Assembly (NCBI GenBank): GCA_946886565.1
Contig: CAMPIX010000004.1
Location: 111,174 to 175,173 of the forward strand
DNA from: an uncultured Altererythrobacter sp.
Lineage (GTDB): Bacteria > Pseudomonadota > Alphaproteobacteria > Sphingomonadales > Sphingomonadaceae
Length of the DNA: 64,000 nucleotides
Direction: 5' to 3'
This document shows positions 1 to 8,333 of the stretch, piece by piece (position 1 is the first letter of the stretch; each line of letters starts with the position of its first letter). The notes under the pieces were generated by a model. It did not search any database and had not been told where the DNA came from. It saw only the letters and a program-made list of their open reading frames with translations. The position numbers and the translations under genes were made by a program.

Positions 1-405
1 AATGCGGTTCTTTCTATAGCGAAGAAACTAGCTGAGGTGTTCGACTCCGGAATGGATATCTCTGATATCCGCTTAATGGCTTATTCCCTAAAGGATCAAT
101 TTAGACATGTGGCGCCGTTCTTAAAGAACGGAGGATTTTCTGAAGAAAATGAAGTTCGCCTTGTGTCTGATGGCAAGGGATACCAAATATTCGAACGAGA
201 TGGTAGATTTGGAAAAGTAAAATTTATTAAAATATCCTTTCTTGAAGCTTTTCAATTTGCAGATGGATTAGATTTCTGCGTTTGCGATGTTTTGACCGGC
301 CCATCCCGCGACCCAAACAAATGCGTCAGCCGTGTGGGTGAGATCATGAATAAGAATAGGAGAAAATTTAAGGTAATCTACGACTGCGGCATACCATTTA
401 GATAA
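1..405 (+). CDS. DUF2971-like protein, C-terminal part (5' end outside window)
   Basis: The frame is open from base 1, so the gene begins upstream of the window; a GTG at 37 is the first possible start inside it but is probably internal. The visible ~134 residues contain the pattern F-K-x-x-G-F-x-x-E-N-E-V-R-L-V (around residues 40-55), which resembles the C-terminal half of DUF2971 proteins, a family of unknown function common in mobile and defence-rich regions. Codon use is clearly AT-rich (many AAA, ATT, TTT codons), unlike the GC-rich genes that follow, which suggests horizontal acquisition. The family call is from motif memory only. Confidence 0.5.
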   Translation, partial: NAVLSIAKKLAEVFDSGMDISDIRLMAYSLKDQFRHVAPFLKNGGFSEENEVRLVSDGKGYQIFERDGRFGKVKFIKISFLEAFQFADGLDFCVCDVLTGPSRDPNKCVSRVGEIMNKNRRKFKVIYDCGIPFR

Positions 406-579
406 AACAACTATCGAAATATAGTAGACGGATTTGCGATTCAACGTAAGTTATAAGGCTCGTCCGTCTGTGTTAAGCGCCAGCCCGATGATTTCCGATC
501 ATTAATAACGCAGAGGGAAGCGCCATTCAGGGCGCGTTGCGTGCGAGATGCTTGAGCGGTGGGATCTCGGCACTCATGA

Positions 580-855
580 GTGAGAACTTGCAGCGGTCTG
601 CCGGCCGCACCGCGCACCCTCGCGCGTTCCCTCTGCATACCCTCCACCGCGATCGCCCGTTTTGCCTATCGGCCTGCGCTCGAGGCGCTCGATGTCGCGT
701 TCGTGAGCGGGCGGGTCTATCGCTACTTCGCGGTGCCCGAGGCGGTGGCGGGCGGGCTGGCGCGGGCGGGCTCGCGGGGCGGCTATTTCAATCGCGCGAT
801 CCGCGACCGGTTCGCCTTCGAGCGCCTGCGCGGGTGGGACTCGGCGCTGGACTAG
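580..855 (+). CDS. KTSC domain protein
   Basis: A 91-codon ORF whose residues ~22-86 match the KTSC domain: S-T-A-I-A-R-F-A-Y, then L-D-V-A-F-x-S-G-R-V-Y-R-Y-F-A-V-P, then S-R-G-G-Y-F-N-x-x-I-R-D-R-F. KTSC was first noticed at the C-terminus of some lysyl-tRNA synthetases and occurs as a free-standing small protein of unknown role. The GTG start at 580 is uncertain, because the conserved part begins about 20 codons later and no better start codon lies between. It is followed by more than 500 bp without a gene, filled with inverted repeats. The domain call is good; the start is weak. Confidence 0.7.
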   Translation: MRTCSGLPAAPRTLARSLCIPSTAIARFAYRPALEALDVAFVSGRVYRYFAVPEAVAGGLARAGSRGGYFNRAIRDRFAFERLRGWDSALD

Positions 856-903
856 GCCGCCGGGCTCCGAGTTTCACCGTCGAGCTTGGTGGAGCTGTTG
901 GAA

Positions 904-1177
904 TTTTTGGTTCACGCAAAGACGCGAAGGCGCGAAGAGGAAGCGCGATAATCGGGCATCCCGAATTTCCGCGAAGCGGGCTCCATTATTCCGGTGAAGC
1001 TGGGCCCAGCGTTCGCGGGGAGGACCGGGAGGAGAATGCAGCGCGCCATCTTCGTGGCTTCGTGTCTTTGTGTGAACCGAACTTTTCTCACACGAAGTCA
1101 TGAAGACACGAAGAAGTTTGAGTGCGGCTTCGCCGCGGGCGCCCGGTCTTCGCGCCTTGGCGTCTTAGCGCGAAACC
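904..1177. repeat. Two tandem inverted-repeat units (GCAAAGACGCGAAGG family)
   Basis: The 556-bp gap between the KTSC gene and the HTH gene holds two consecutive hairpin-like units. Unit 1 has arms at 904-940 and 1048-1082; unit 2 has arms at 1081-1116 and 1147-1177. The arms carry variants of TTCACGCAAAGACGCGAAGG. Related elements occur at 11600, 37305 and 56257. The rest of the gap (1178-1411) shows no supported gene. Confidence 0.75.
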
Positions 1178-1411
1178 ATTTTTCCGAACGATAAGTCTGA
1201 CGGAGCACTTTCAAGCCTCGCCGGCGCGAAACGATACCCCGCGCGCCGGGTCGCCGCGCGGACAGGGAATTGCTCCGCGCCGAGGCGCGGCGGAAAGTAT
1301 CCGACAAACCATTTTCCTACACGCGCAAAATTTGCTCCATCCTTTCCGATGAAGCACTGGTCCTCGCCTCCCCGGCTCCGCCATCCGGTTTTCCGCAACC
1401 GGCGCATCCCG

Positions 1412-1873
1412 ATGTTCCACCCCGTCCCCGTCGTCCCCCGTGCCGACGGATGGACGCCCGAGCGGCAGGCGGCGTTCATCGGCTATCTCGCGCAGACGCG
1501 TTCGGTGCTCGACGCGGCGCGGGCGGTGCGGATGGGCCGCGAGTCGGCCTATCGCCTGCGCAAGCGCTACGGCGCGGCGGGATTCGCGGCGGCGTGGGAT
1601 GCGGCGCTGGGAAAGCCACACGCGCCTGTGAATTTGGCTTCGGCGAAGTCCACGGAACTGATCGCGAGCTACCGTGCCGAGGTCGGGCTGTTGCAGGTGG
1701 TCATGGCTGCCGGCCGCTATGCTGGAACCCATTGGAAAGCCGACGCAAATGCCGTGCTCGAGCAACTCGCGCAGCGCGACCCGAGCATGCGCGATCCGAC
1801 CGGGTTCGAGGAAAAGCCACACTTTCACCGCGCGGGCGAACCGTCAACCGCGTCTGTGGACTTCGCCTCGTGA
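1412..1873 (+). CDS. Conserved hypothetical protein with N-terminal helix-turn-helix
   Basis: A protein of 153 residues from the ATG at 1412; an in-frame ATG at 1349 would add 21 residues of low quality. The N-terminal part, G-W-T-P-E-R-Q-A-A-F-I-x-x-L, followed by S-V-x-x-A-A-R-A-V-R-M-G-R-E-S-A-Y-R-L-R-K-R, reads as a helix-turn-helix of the resolvase or terminase-small-subunit type. This arrangement is common in uncharacterised Sphingomonadales proteins. The C-terminal half has no recognised motif. DNA binding is an inference; the target and role are unknown. Confidence 0.6.
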   Translation: MFHPVPVVPRADGWTPERQAAFIGYLAQTRSVLDAARAVRMGRESAYRLRKRYGAAGFAAAWDAALGKPHAPVNLASAKSTELIASYRAEVGLLQVVMAAGRYAGTHWKADANAVLEQLAQRDPSMRDPTGFEEKPHFHRAGEPSTASVDFAS

Positions 1874-1900
1874 TCCGCGGCTTCCCCCCTCCCGCACATA

Positions 1901-1930
1901 CGAAAAGGGCGACGGTCGCCCGTCGCCCTT
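1901..1930 (-). terminator. Intrinsic terminator after the acidic secreted protein
   Basis: An 11-bp perfect stem (1905-1915 with 1920-1930) with a 4-nt loop. On the minus strand it is followed by TTTTCG, as expected for a rho-independent terminator of the gene ending at 1954. Confidence 0.75.
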
Positions 1931-1953
1931 CCTCGCTTGCGCGATCGGGTCGC

Positions 1954-2358
1954 TTACGCGCCCGGATCGGCGTCCGCGTCCGCTTCGGCGTCGACGTCAG
2001 CCGAGGCCTCCGCCGCGTCGGTCTCAGCAGAGGCATCGGCGGCGACCGAGGCATCGACTTCGGCGTCGCTCGCGGTGTCTTCGACCGTCTGGGTCGCCGC
2101 GTCGGCCTCGGCCTGTGCGCGCTCGGCGGTTTGTTCGACCTGGTGGCGGGCGTGGTCCATCGCCTCGTGGGCCGGGTCGGTGACCGCGGTCGGATCGGCG
2201 GTCACGCTGCCGGTCGCATCGACTGCGCCGCCGACCTGGCCGACGGTACCGCTGGCCGAGCCGGCCACGCCTCCGGTCCCGCCGACGAGTTGCGCCTGCG
2301 CAGCGGTGCCCGCGATGCCGAGAGTGAGAGCGGCGGCAATGGTAAGTGTCCTGGACAT
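1954..2358 (-). CDS. Secreted acidic low-complexity protein
   Basis: A protein of 134 residues starting MSRTLTIAAALTL. The start at 2358 is chosen because AGGAGA lies seven bases upstream; a nearby upstream ATG has no such site. A signal peptide is visible (hydrophobic stretch ending A-Q-A before Q-L). The mature protein has a Gly/Ser/Val-rich part and then an Ala/Asp/Glu-rich tail of near-repeats such as D-A-E-V-D-A-S and A-D-A-S-A-E-T. There are no cysteines and no catalytic motif. It is probably periplasmic or secreted. The composition resembles the acidic lipoprotein at 4340-4636, but homology cannot be shown by eye. Function unknown. Confidence 0.7.
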   Translation of the reverse strand: MSRTLTIAAALTLGIAGTAAQAQLVGGTGGVAGSASGTVGQVGGAVDATGSVTADPTAVTDPAHEAMDHARHQVEQTAERAQAEADAATQTVEDTASDAEVDASVAADASAETDAAEASADVDAEADADADPGA

Positions 2359-2562
2359 GGTGTCTCCTGTTTCCATGATGAGGACCTTCGCAACGCCGGT
2401 GTCGCGATCCGGCTCCGCCCCAAGCGTCCAGCCGTTCGCCCGTCGAGGCGGGGCGAACCCGTTCATCGGGGGTTTAGCCGCGGATGCGCGCGGCGGGTTG
2501 ATTGCGCCGCGCGCGATGCCATCTTGGCGGTTCCATAGAAGAACGAGAGGACCCAGCCCCCG

Positions 2563-2856
2563 ATGCGCACCGAATCCGAAGTCGCCGCCATGCAATGCCC
2601 GGTCTGCCGCGTCCCGCTCGCGATGAGCGACCGGCAGGGGATCGAGATCGACTATTGCCCGCAATGCCGCGGCGTGTGGCTCGATCGCGGCGAGCTCGAC
2701 AAGATCGTCGAGCGTAGCGGGCCGCAGCAGGCCGCGCCCCAGCGCGCCGCGCCCGGCTACGCCCAGCACGGCGGGCAGGCGCATTCGGGCTACGGCCACG
2801 GCTACGGCAAGCCGCACAAGCGCCGCAAGAGCTTCCTCGAGGAACTGTTCGACTGA
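2563..2856 (+). CDS. Small zinc-ribbon protein (zf-TFIIB type)
   Basis: A 97-residue protein with the motif C-P-V-C at residues ~11-14 and C-P-Q-C-R-G-V-W-L-D-R-G-E-L at ~32-45. This is the zf-TFIIB zinc ribbon found in small proteins of unknown function. The C-terminal half is rich in Gln, Gly, His and Tyr and ends with a basic stretch, K-P-H-K-R-R-K-S. The start at 2563 is preceded by GAGAGGA; an internal ATG at 2590 is also possible. It converges on the DMT gene, with only three bases between the stops. It probably binds zinc; the cellular role is not known. Confidence 0.8.
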   Translation: MRTESEVAAMQCPVCRVPLAMSDRQGIEIDYCPQCRGVWLDRGELDKIVERSGPQQAAPQRAAPGYAQHGGQAHSGYGHGYGKPHKRRKSFLEELFD

Positions 2857-2859
2857 CGG

Positions 2860-3207
2860 CTATTTGCCGACGAACAGGAACGCGCAGGCAGCCATGATGC
2901 AGGCGAAGGCGCCCGCGTGGCGCCAGGTCAGCGCTTCGCCGAGCACGAGCACCATGAACGCGCCGAACACTGTCAGCGCTATGGCCTCCTGCGCGATCTT
3001 GAGTTGGCCCGGGGTCCACCCGGCGAGGTAACCGATCCGGTTGGCGGGCACTGCGAGCGTGTATTCGATGCCCGCAAGCAGCCACGAGATTAGGATCACC
3101 CAGCCCAGCGGCCGCGCATTGGCCACTTCGGGGCCGCCCTTCAGGTGCCAGTACCAGGCGGCGGTCATGAACACGTTCGACAACGTGAGAAGGATCAGCG
3201 TCTGCAT
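2860..3207 (-). CDS. DMT/DUF486 family small membrane protein
   Basis: A 115-residue protein starting MQTLILLTLSNVFMTAAWYW. It has about four hydrophobic segments and the DUF486 signature A-W-Y-W-H-L-K near the N-terminus, followed by I-S-W-L-L-A-G-I-E-Y. This family is a short branch of the drug/metabolite transporter superfamily located in the inner membrane; substrates are not established. An upstream start at 3282 would add an Ala-rich extension with no family counterpart, so the ATG at 3207 is preferred. It is transcribed divergently from phhA. Confidence 0.8.
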   Translation of the reverse strand: MQTLILLTLSNVFMTAAWYWHLKGGPEVANARPLGWVILISWLLAGIEYTLAVPANRIGYLAGWTPGQLKIAQEAIALTVFGAFMVLVLGEALTWRHAGAFACIMAACAFLFVGK

Positions 3208-3315
3208 CGGCGGCAGATGCGCCGCCCGCTGCGCTGCGGCAAGCGAAACCGGTGCCGCGGCCGCGGCGCGATTTGTCAGCAACTCTTGCCGGTGCTATTC
3301 GTTACAACCGAAACC

Positions 3316-4254
3316 ATGGCCACGATCGCACCCGAAGAACACGATTTTACCGTCCTGCCGGACATGCCGGCGGATGTGTTCACCGCGCCGCTCAAGCGGC
3401 CGCCGCACGTCGGCGAAGACTGGCTCGAACCGGCCCAGACCGCCTACGACGGCGACGACGACGCGATCTGGGACGATCTGTTCGCGCGTCAGATGCAGGT
3501 CCTGCCCGGCCGCGCCGCGAGCGCCTTCATGGAAGGGCTCGACAAGCTCGACCTCGGCCAGGGCGGGGTGCCCGATTTCGGACGGCTGTCGGAGGAACTG
3601 GGCAAGCTGACCGGGTGGAGCGTGGTCCCGGTGCCGATGCTGATCCCCGATCACGTGTTCTTCTGGCACCTCGCCAACCGGCGCTTCCCCGCAGGCAACT
3701 TCATCCGCACCCGCGAGACCTTCGACTACATTCAGGAACCCGACGTCTTCCACGACGTGTTCGGCCACGTGCCGATGCTCACCGATCCGACTTTCGCCGA
3801 TTACATGCAGGAATACGGCAAGGCCGGGTGGAAGGCGATGCGCTACAACCGGCTGAAGGCATTGGGCGCGCTCTACTGGTACACGGTGGAGTTCGGGCTC
3901 ATGCTCGAGAACCACGAGGTGCGGGCCTACGGCGCGGGCATCCTCTCGGGGCCGACCGAGGTGGTCTATGCGGTCGAGGCGCAGAGCCCCAACCGGATCA
4001 TGCTCAACGTCGACCGGGTGATGCGCACCGACTACGTCATCAGCGACCTGCAGCCGACCTATTTCGTGATCGAAAGCTTCGAGGACCTCTACCGCCAGAC
4101 GGTCGAGCGCGATTTCGACCGGCTCTACCGCAACCTGCCGCCGGCTTTCACTTACGCCAATTCGGCGGTGATCGATGTCGACAACGTGCTCAACCGCGGG
4201 ACGCAGGAATATCTGCTGCGCGGCGGGCGCGGGAGCGGCGCAAGCCCGGTCTGA
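3316..4254 (+). CDS. phhA: Phenylalanine 4-monooxygenase
   Basis: A 312-residue bacterial aromatic amino acid hydroxylase that converts phenylalanine to tyrosine using tetrahydropterin, O2 and non-haem iron in the cytosol. The iron-ligand motif F-H-D-V-F-G-H-V-P is present, and the third ligand is the Glu in Y-T-V-E-F-G-L. The length fits the short bacterial form, which lacks the regulatory ACT domain. The start at 3316 removes a poor N-terminal extension present in the longer open frame. No pterin dehydratase (phhB) or phhR-type regulator is adjacent, so cofactor recycling must be encoded elsewhere. A bidirectional terminator follows. Confidence 0.95.
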   Translation: MATIAPEEHDFTVLPDMPADVFTAPLKRPPHVGEDWLEPAQTAYDGDDDAIWDDLFARQMQVLPGRAASAFMEGLDKLDLGQGGVPDFGRLSEELGKLTGWSVVPVPMLIPDHVFFWHLANRRFPAGNFIRTRETFDYIQEPDVFHDVFGHVPMLTDPTFADYMQEYGKAGWKAMRYNRLKALGALYWYTVEFGLMLENHEVRAYGAGILSGPTEVVYAVEAQSPNRIMLNVDRVMRTDYVISDLQPTYFVIESFEDLYRQTVERDFDRLYRNLPPAFTYANSAVIDVDNVLNRGTQEYLLRGGRGSGASPV

Positions 4255-4277
4255 CCGCGCCCGGCTGAAACCGGAAA

Positions 4278-4318
4278 AGAAAAGGCCGGCCCGGGAAAAT
4301 CCCGGACCGGCCGTTTTC
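4278..4318. terminator. Bidirectional intrinsic terminator between phhA and the acidic lipoprotein
   Basis: A 13-bp stem with one mismatch, 4284-4296 paired with 4300-4312, has an A-rich left flank and a T-rich right flank. It can therefore terminate both the phhA transcript and the opposing transcript of the gene at 4340-4636. Confidence 0.85.
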
Positions 4319-4339
4319 CTAACTCGAAACCTGGAAGGC

Positions 4340-4636
4340 TTACATGCCTTCTTCGGTCATCGCGTCGCCTTCGGCAGCCATGTCGCCTTCGGCGGCTTCC
4401 TCGGCGTTCTCTTCCATCGCGTCGGCCTGATCCTCGGCCGCGTCGGTCATCGCATCGGCTTCGGCGTCGGTGATCGCACCGGCGTCTTCCATGGCTTCGG
4501 CTTCGGCATTGACGTCTTCCGCCATCTGCTCGCCGGCATCCTCGGCCGCGTTTTCCTGCGCGCTGTCGCAAGCGGCGACGCTAAGGCCCATGGCGGCGAC
4601 CGAAGCGATCATCGCGCTCTTGAAAATGCTCTTCAT
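4340..4636 (-). CDS. Acidic Ala/Glu/Asp-rich lipoprotein
   Basis: A 98-residue protein starting MKSIFKSAMIASVAAMG. The lipobox V-A-A-C at residues ~20-23 predicts lipidation and a periplasm-facing lipoprotein. The mature part is almost entirely Ala, Asp, Glu and Met, with near-repeats such as D-A-E-A-D-A-M and A-E-D-Q-A-D-A-M, consistent with a helical or disordered acidic tail. The start at 4636 gives a normal lipoprotein signal; the upstream in-frame codon at 4678 does not. It shares a terminator with phhA. No function can be assigned. Confidence 0.75.
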   Translation of the reverse strand: MKSIFKSAMIASVAAMGLSVAACDSAQENAAEDAGEQMAEDVNAEAEAMEDAGAITDAEADAMTDAAEDQADAMEENAEEAAEGDMAAEGDAMTEEGM

Positions 4637-4712
4637 CTCAGTCTTTCCCCTTTGCTTTGAGTTGGGTGGGCGACACATACACGCGTGCTGCCCGGTCGTG
4701 AATAGGGTTTAC

Positions 4713-4976
4713 CTAAAATTGCCCGTCCGACAGCCGGTTCCGGAAAAGTCCGAGAATTCCGACCAGCAGCAATGCGCCCACGATCGCCGCGGGGATCGAG
4801 ATCGCACTGACGCCCGAGAGGATCGAACCCCGGTTGGCGATCAGCCCGCCTGCGACGGCGCCCAGCGCGCCCAGGCCGACATTGAGCATTATGCCGCGGC
4901 CGTCTTCGATGCGCTGCACGATCGCGGCGAGCCAGCCGAGAAGAGCGCCAATCACAAGAAAGATAATCAAGCCCAT
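4713..4976 (-). CDS. GlsB/YeaQ/YmgE family (transglycosylase-associated) membrane protein
   Basis: An 87-residue protein starting MGLIIFLVIGALLGWLA. Three hydrophobic segments are separated by short Gly-rich turns (G-L-G-A-L-G-A-V-A-G-G-L), the layout of the YeaQ/YmgE family. These are small inner-membrane proteins linked to general stress in other bacteria. The ATG at 4976 is preferred over a TTG three codons upstream. The position between a lipoprotein and uppP gives no functional hint. Confidence 0.8.
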   Translation of the reverse strand: MGLIIFLVIGALLGWLAAIVQRIEDGRGIMLNVGLGALGAVAGGLIANRGSILSGVSAISIPAAIVGALLLVGILGLFRNRLSDGQF

Positions 4977-5098
4977 CGCCTGCAACTTATGTGAATCACC
5001 TTGTCCAGTCAGAACCCGGCGATGCGGCGGTTCGTTCCGGCGTTTGCGACGACTCGAGCGCGGCTATGGCGAATCGGCCACGCCGGAGTTGGGCGCGA

Positions 5099-5908
5099 TC
5101 AGCCGAGCGTGAGCCAGCCGATGGCGGCGGCGCCGAGCACGATTCTGTACCACGCGAACGGGGCGAAGCCGTGGCGGCTGACGTAAGCGACGAAGGCGCG
5201 GATCACCGCCAGGGCGACGAGAAAGGCGGCGAGGAAGCCGAGCGCGATCTCGTCCCACCCGACCCGCGCGGTGCCCGCGAGCAGCGCTGGCTCGTCGAGG
5301 ATCTTGACCGTCGCCGCGCCGAGCATCGTCGGCACCGCGAGGAAGAACGAGAACTCGGCCGCGGTCTTGCGCCCGACCCCCATCGAGAGCGCACCGAGGA
5401 TCGTCGCCGCCGAGCGGCTCGTGCCCGGAATCATCGCGAGGCACTGCGCGAAGCCGACCGCGATCGCGGTCTTCCACGAGAGCCCTGCGACCCCGACGTC
5501 CGCGCGCGCCGGGATCGCCCTTTCGAGCACGAGGATCGCGATCCCGCCGATCACCAGCGCCACCGCGACCACGATCGGCGCGCCGAGCATCACGTCGATC
5601 GCGTCTTTCGCCATCAACCCGATTACCGCCGCGGGCATGAAGCCGAGCAGGATGTTGCGCACGAAGCGCAGCGCCTCGGGATCGAGCCGGAACAGGCCGA
5701 TCCCCATCGTCCAGAACGTCTTCCAGTAGGTCACCACCACCGCGAGGATCGCGCCCAGCTGAATGACGATGTTGAACTGCCGCCACTGCGCCGGATCGTA
5801 GCCGAAGAACGCCTGCGCCAGGATCAGGTGGCCGGTCGAGGAGACGGGAAGGAACTCGGTCAGGCCTTCGAGGATGCCGAGGAGGATCGCGGTGAGGGTA
5901 AGGCTCAT
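5099..5908 (-). CDS. uppP: Undecaprenyl-diphosphatase
   Basis: A 269-residue integral membrane protein of the BacA/UppP family. It dephosphorylates undecaprenyl diphosphate to the carrier lipid used in peptidoglycan, O-antigen and other glycan synthesis. Both active-site motifs are visible: E-G-L-T-E-F-L-P-V-S-S-T-G-H-L near the N-terminus and P-G-T-S-R-S-A-A-T-I around residues 160-170. Length and hydrophobicity match the family. The terminator of the M13 peptidase gene lies just upstream, so uppP probably has its own promoter between 5909 and 5970. Confidence 0.95.
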   Translation of the reverse strand: MSLTLTAILLGILEGLTEFLPVSSTGHLILAQAFFGYDPAQWRQFNIVIQLGAILAVVVTYWKTFWTMGIGLFRLDPEALRFVRNILLGFMPAAVIGLMAKDAIDVMLGAPIVVAVALVIGGIAILVLERAIPARADVGVAGLSWKTAIAVGFAQCLAMIPGTSRSAATILGALSMGVGRKTAAEFSFFLAVPTMLGAATVKILDEPALLAGTARVGWDEIALGFLAAFLVALAVIRAFVAYVSRHGFAPFAWYRIVLGAAAIGWLTLG

Positions 5909-5967
5909 TGGGTGCGGCTCATGGCGATGGAGCCGCGCGTGTCAAACGCTAATCGGGCGACCCCACG

Positions 5968-5999
5968 AAAAACGCCCCCGGCCGTGCGGGCCGGGGGCG
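5968..5999 (-). terminator. Intrinsic terminator of the M13 peptidase gene
   Basis: An 11-bp GC-rich perfect stem (5973-5983 with 5989-5999) is followed on the minus strand by a T-run. It lies 25 bases after the stop codon of the peptidase. Confidence 0.9.
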
Positions 6000-6023
6000 C
6001 ATGTCGAAAAAGGGGCGCCGGAG

Positions 6024-8171
6024 TTACCAGATCTGCACACGCTCTTCGGGCGGCAGATAGAGCTCGTCCTCGGCGGTCACGTCGAAAGCGTCGTACCAGG
6101 CGTCCATCTGGCGCACGACTCCATTGACGCGGTACTGCTCGGGGCTGTGCGGATCGGTGCGCAACCGCTGGCGCGCGTTGTCCTCGCGCTGTTGCGAGCG
6201 CCAGACCTGCGCCCAGGCGAGGAAGAAGCGCTGGTCGCCGGTCAGCCCGTCGATCACCGGGGCTTCCTTGCCGTCGAGCGAGAGCTTGTAGGCGCGGTAG
6301 GCAAGGCTGAGCCCGCCGACGTCGCCGATGTTCTCGCCCAGCGTCAGCCGGCCGTTGACGCATGTCTCGCCGTCGTCGAGCGGACAGAACTGGTTGTACT
6401 GCTCGACCAGCGCGTTGCCGAGGGCGTCGAACGCCTCGCGGTCCTCGTCGGTCCACCAGTTGCGCAGCATGCCGGTGCCGTCGGACTTGGAGCCCTGGTC
6501 GTCGAAACCGTGGCCCATCTCGTGCCCGATCACCGCACCGATGCCGCCGTAGTTGACAGCCGGATCGGCGCTCATGCCGAAGAAAGGCGGCTGCAGGATC
6601 GCGGCGGGGAAGACGATCTCGTTCTTGGTCGAGTTGTAATAGGCGTTGACCGTCTGCGGAAGCATGCCCCACTCGGTGCGGTCGATCGGGCCGCCGAGCT
6701 TCGACAGCATGTCCTGCCATTCCCACTTCGCCGCAGCCATGCGATTCGCGAGCGGCGTGCCCGCGTCGATCGCAAGGCCCGGATAGGTATCGAGGTTCTC
6801 GCGATAGCCGATCTTGGGATCGAACGCCTCGAGCTTGGCGACCGCCTCTTGCTTGGTCGCGTCGCTCATCCATTCGTTCTCTTCGATACTGATCGCCAGC
6901 GCCTTGCGCAGGTTGGCGACCAGTTCCTCCATCGCGGCCTTGTTCTCGGGCGGGAAGTAGCGCTCGACATAGGCGGCGCCGACCACTTCGCCGATCAGGC
7001 CCTCGGTCTCGCCGATCGCGCGCTTCCACCGCGCGCGCTGTTCGGGCGTGCCCGTGAGGGTGGTGCCGAAAAAGTCGAAATGCGCTTCGTCGATCGCGCT
7101 CGGCAGCACCGCGGCATTGCCGGAAAGGAACTCCTTGACGGTCCACGCCTGAAGCACCTCGAGCGGGGTGTCGGCGAGCAGAGCCATCATCGCGGGCGTG
7201 CCGCCACCGATCTTGGCCAGCGTCTCGTCGCTCAGGCCGAGCTCGGCGGCTTCAGCCCCGGTCGGCGGAAGGTCGTAGACGACGAACTTGTCGGTTTCGC
7301 CGAAGCCGCTCGCGTCGATCAGCGCCTGCAGGGGAAACGCGCCCGACATATCGACGAGCTCGGCGGGGGTCACCGCGTTGTAGGTGAGATCGCGGTTGCG
7401 GCGCGTGGCACGATCCCAGCTCACCGTGCGCGCGATCTGGTCCTCGAAAGCATAGACCTGCTGTGCGGTCGCGGCAGGATCGGCGTAACCGGCTTTCTCG
7501 AACAGGAAGGCGAGGTATTCGCGATACTTGGCTTGGATCTCGCGGCCCTTCTCGGTCTCGTCGAGATAATACTGCCGGTCGGGTAGGCCGAGCCCGCCCG
7601 AGGCGACGTAGACCGAATAGCGCGTCGGCGCCTTGGCATCGACGGTCACGAACCCCCCGAGCGGCGAGGAATAGCCGGGGGTGCCCCACAGCATCGCGAG
7701 CTCGGCGAGCGTGCCCGCGCCCTCGATCGCATCCAGATAGGGCTGGGCAGGCGCGAGGCCGGCGGCGTCGATCGCCTGGGTGTCGAGGAACGCCTTGTAA
7801 GCATCGACGATGCGCTTCTCGTCGGCCGAGAGGCTGGCGCGATCCTTCGCCACCAGTTCGTCGACCAGCGCCTTCACGTCGCTGGTTGATTTCTCGCGCA
7901 GCAGGTTGAACGCGCCGAAGCGACTGAACTCGGGCGGAAGCGGATTGGCCTCGAGCCACTTCTGGTTGGCGAACGCGAAGAAGTCGTCGCCCGGATCGAT
8001 GGTGCGGTCGATATAGGCCGGATCGAAGCCCCATTCGCCGAAGCTCATCGTGGGCAACGGGGTCTTGTCGGTCTGTTCGGTAGGTGTGGCGGTCTTGTCC
8101 TGCGCGAGCGCGGGAACGGATACGGTAAGCGCAAGCGCGCTGGCGCCTGCGGCAAGCAGTGTGCGGATCAT
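6024..8171 (-). CDS. M13 family zinc metallopeptidase (neprilysin/PepO type)
   Basis: A 715-residue protein with a Sec signal peptide (MIRTLLAAGASALALTVSVP, cleavage after A-L-A), so it is periplasmic or secreted. The M13 core is present: N-A-Y-Y-N-S-T-K-N-E-I-V-F-P-A, then the zinc motif H-E-M-G-H in V-I-G-H-E-M-G-H-G-F-D-D, then the third-ligand region G-E-N-I-G-D-V-G-G. It ends in a terminal Trp, as is usual in the family. The start at 8171 is preceded by GGGAGA at good spacing; an upstream start would hide the signal peptide. It probably degrades oligopeptides. It sits alone between two terminator-like structures. Confidence 0.93.
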   Translation of the reverse strand: MIRTLLAAGASALALTVSVPALAQDKTATPTEQTDKTPLPTMSFGEWGFDPAYIDRTIDPGDDFFAFANQKWLEANPLPPEFSRFGAFNLLREKSTSDVKALVDELVAKDRASLSADEKRIVDAYKAFLDTQAIDAAGLAPAQPYLDAIEGAGTLAELAMLWGTPGYSSPLGGFVTVDAKAPTRYSVYVASGGLGLPDRQYYLDETEKGREIQAKYREYLAFLFEKAGYADPAATAQQVYAFEDQIARTVSWDRATRRNRDLTYNAVTPAELVDMSGAFPLQALIDASGFGETDKFVVYDLPPTGAEAAELGLSDETLAKIGGGTPAMMALLADTPLEVLQAWTVKEFLSGNAAVLPSAIDEAHFDFFGTTLTGTPEQRARWKRAIGETEGLIGEVVGAAYVERYFPPENKAAMEELVANLRKALAISIEENEWMSDATKQEAVAKLEAFDPKIGYRENLDTYPGLAIDAGTPLANRMAAAKWEWQDMLSKLGGPIDRTEWGMLPQTVNAYYNSTKNEIVFPAAILQPPFFGMSADPAVNYGGIGAVIGHEMGHGFDDQGSKSDGTGMLRNWWTDEDREAFDALGNALVEQYNQFCPLDDGETCVNGRLTLGENIGDVGGLSLAYRAYKLSLDGKEAPVIDGLTGDQRFFLAWAQVWRSQQREDNARQRLRTDPHSPEQYRVNGVVRQMDAWYDAFDVTAEDELYLPPEERVQIW

Positions 8172-8248
8172 GGGTGAAGTCTCCCGGAAATTTTCGGTCA
8201 GCCCCGAGGATGAACATCCTCCGGCGGCAGGCTTAGGCGCTTGCGCCG

Positions 8249-8268
8249 GACGAACGGTGCCGTTCGTC
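8249..8268. repeat. Short perfect inverted repeat between the ABC exporter and the M13 peptidase
   Basis: 9-bp arms (8249-8257 and 8260-8268) separated by two bases, about 80 bp upstream of the peptidase start and 65 bp past the exporter stop. There is no T-run, so it is more likely a protein-binding site or a weak hairpin than a terminator. Confidence 0.45.
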
Positions 8269-8333
8269 GGTTTCAATTGCAACTTCATAGAATTGCACGC
8301 CTGTGCCTGGGCTGAACGCGGCGAGCGAACGCC

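Noticed and set aside
537..1103. A 188-codon frame overlapping the KTSC gene
   Set aside because: The product is Arg-rich and runs through the inverted repeats; the KTSC frame has a real domain.
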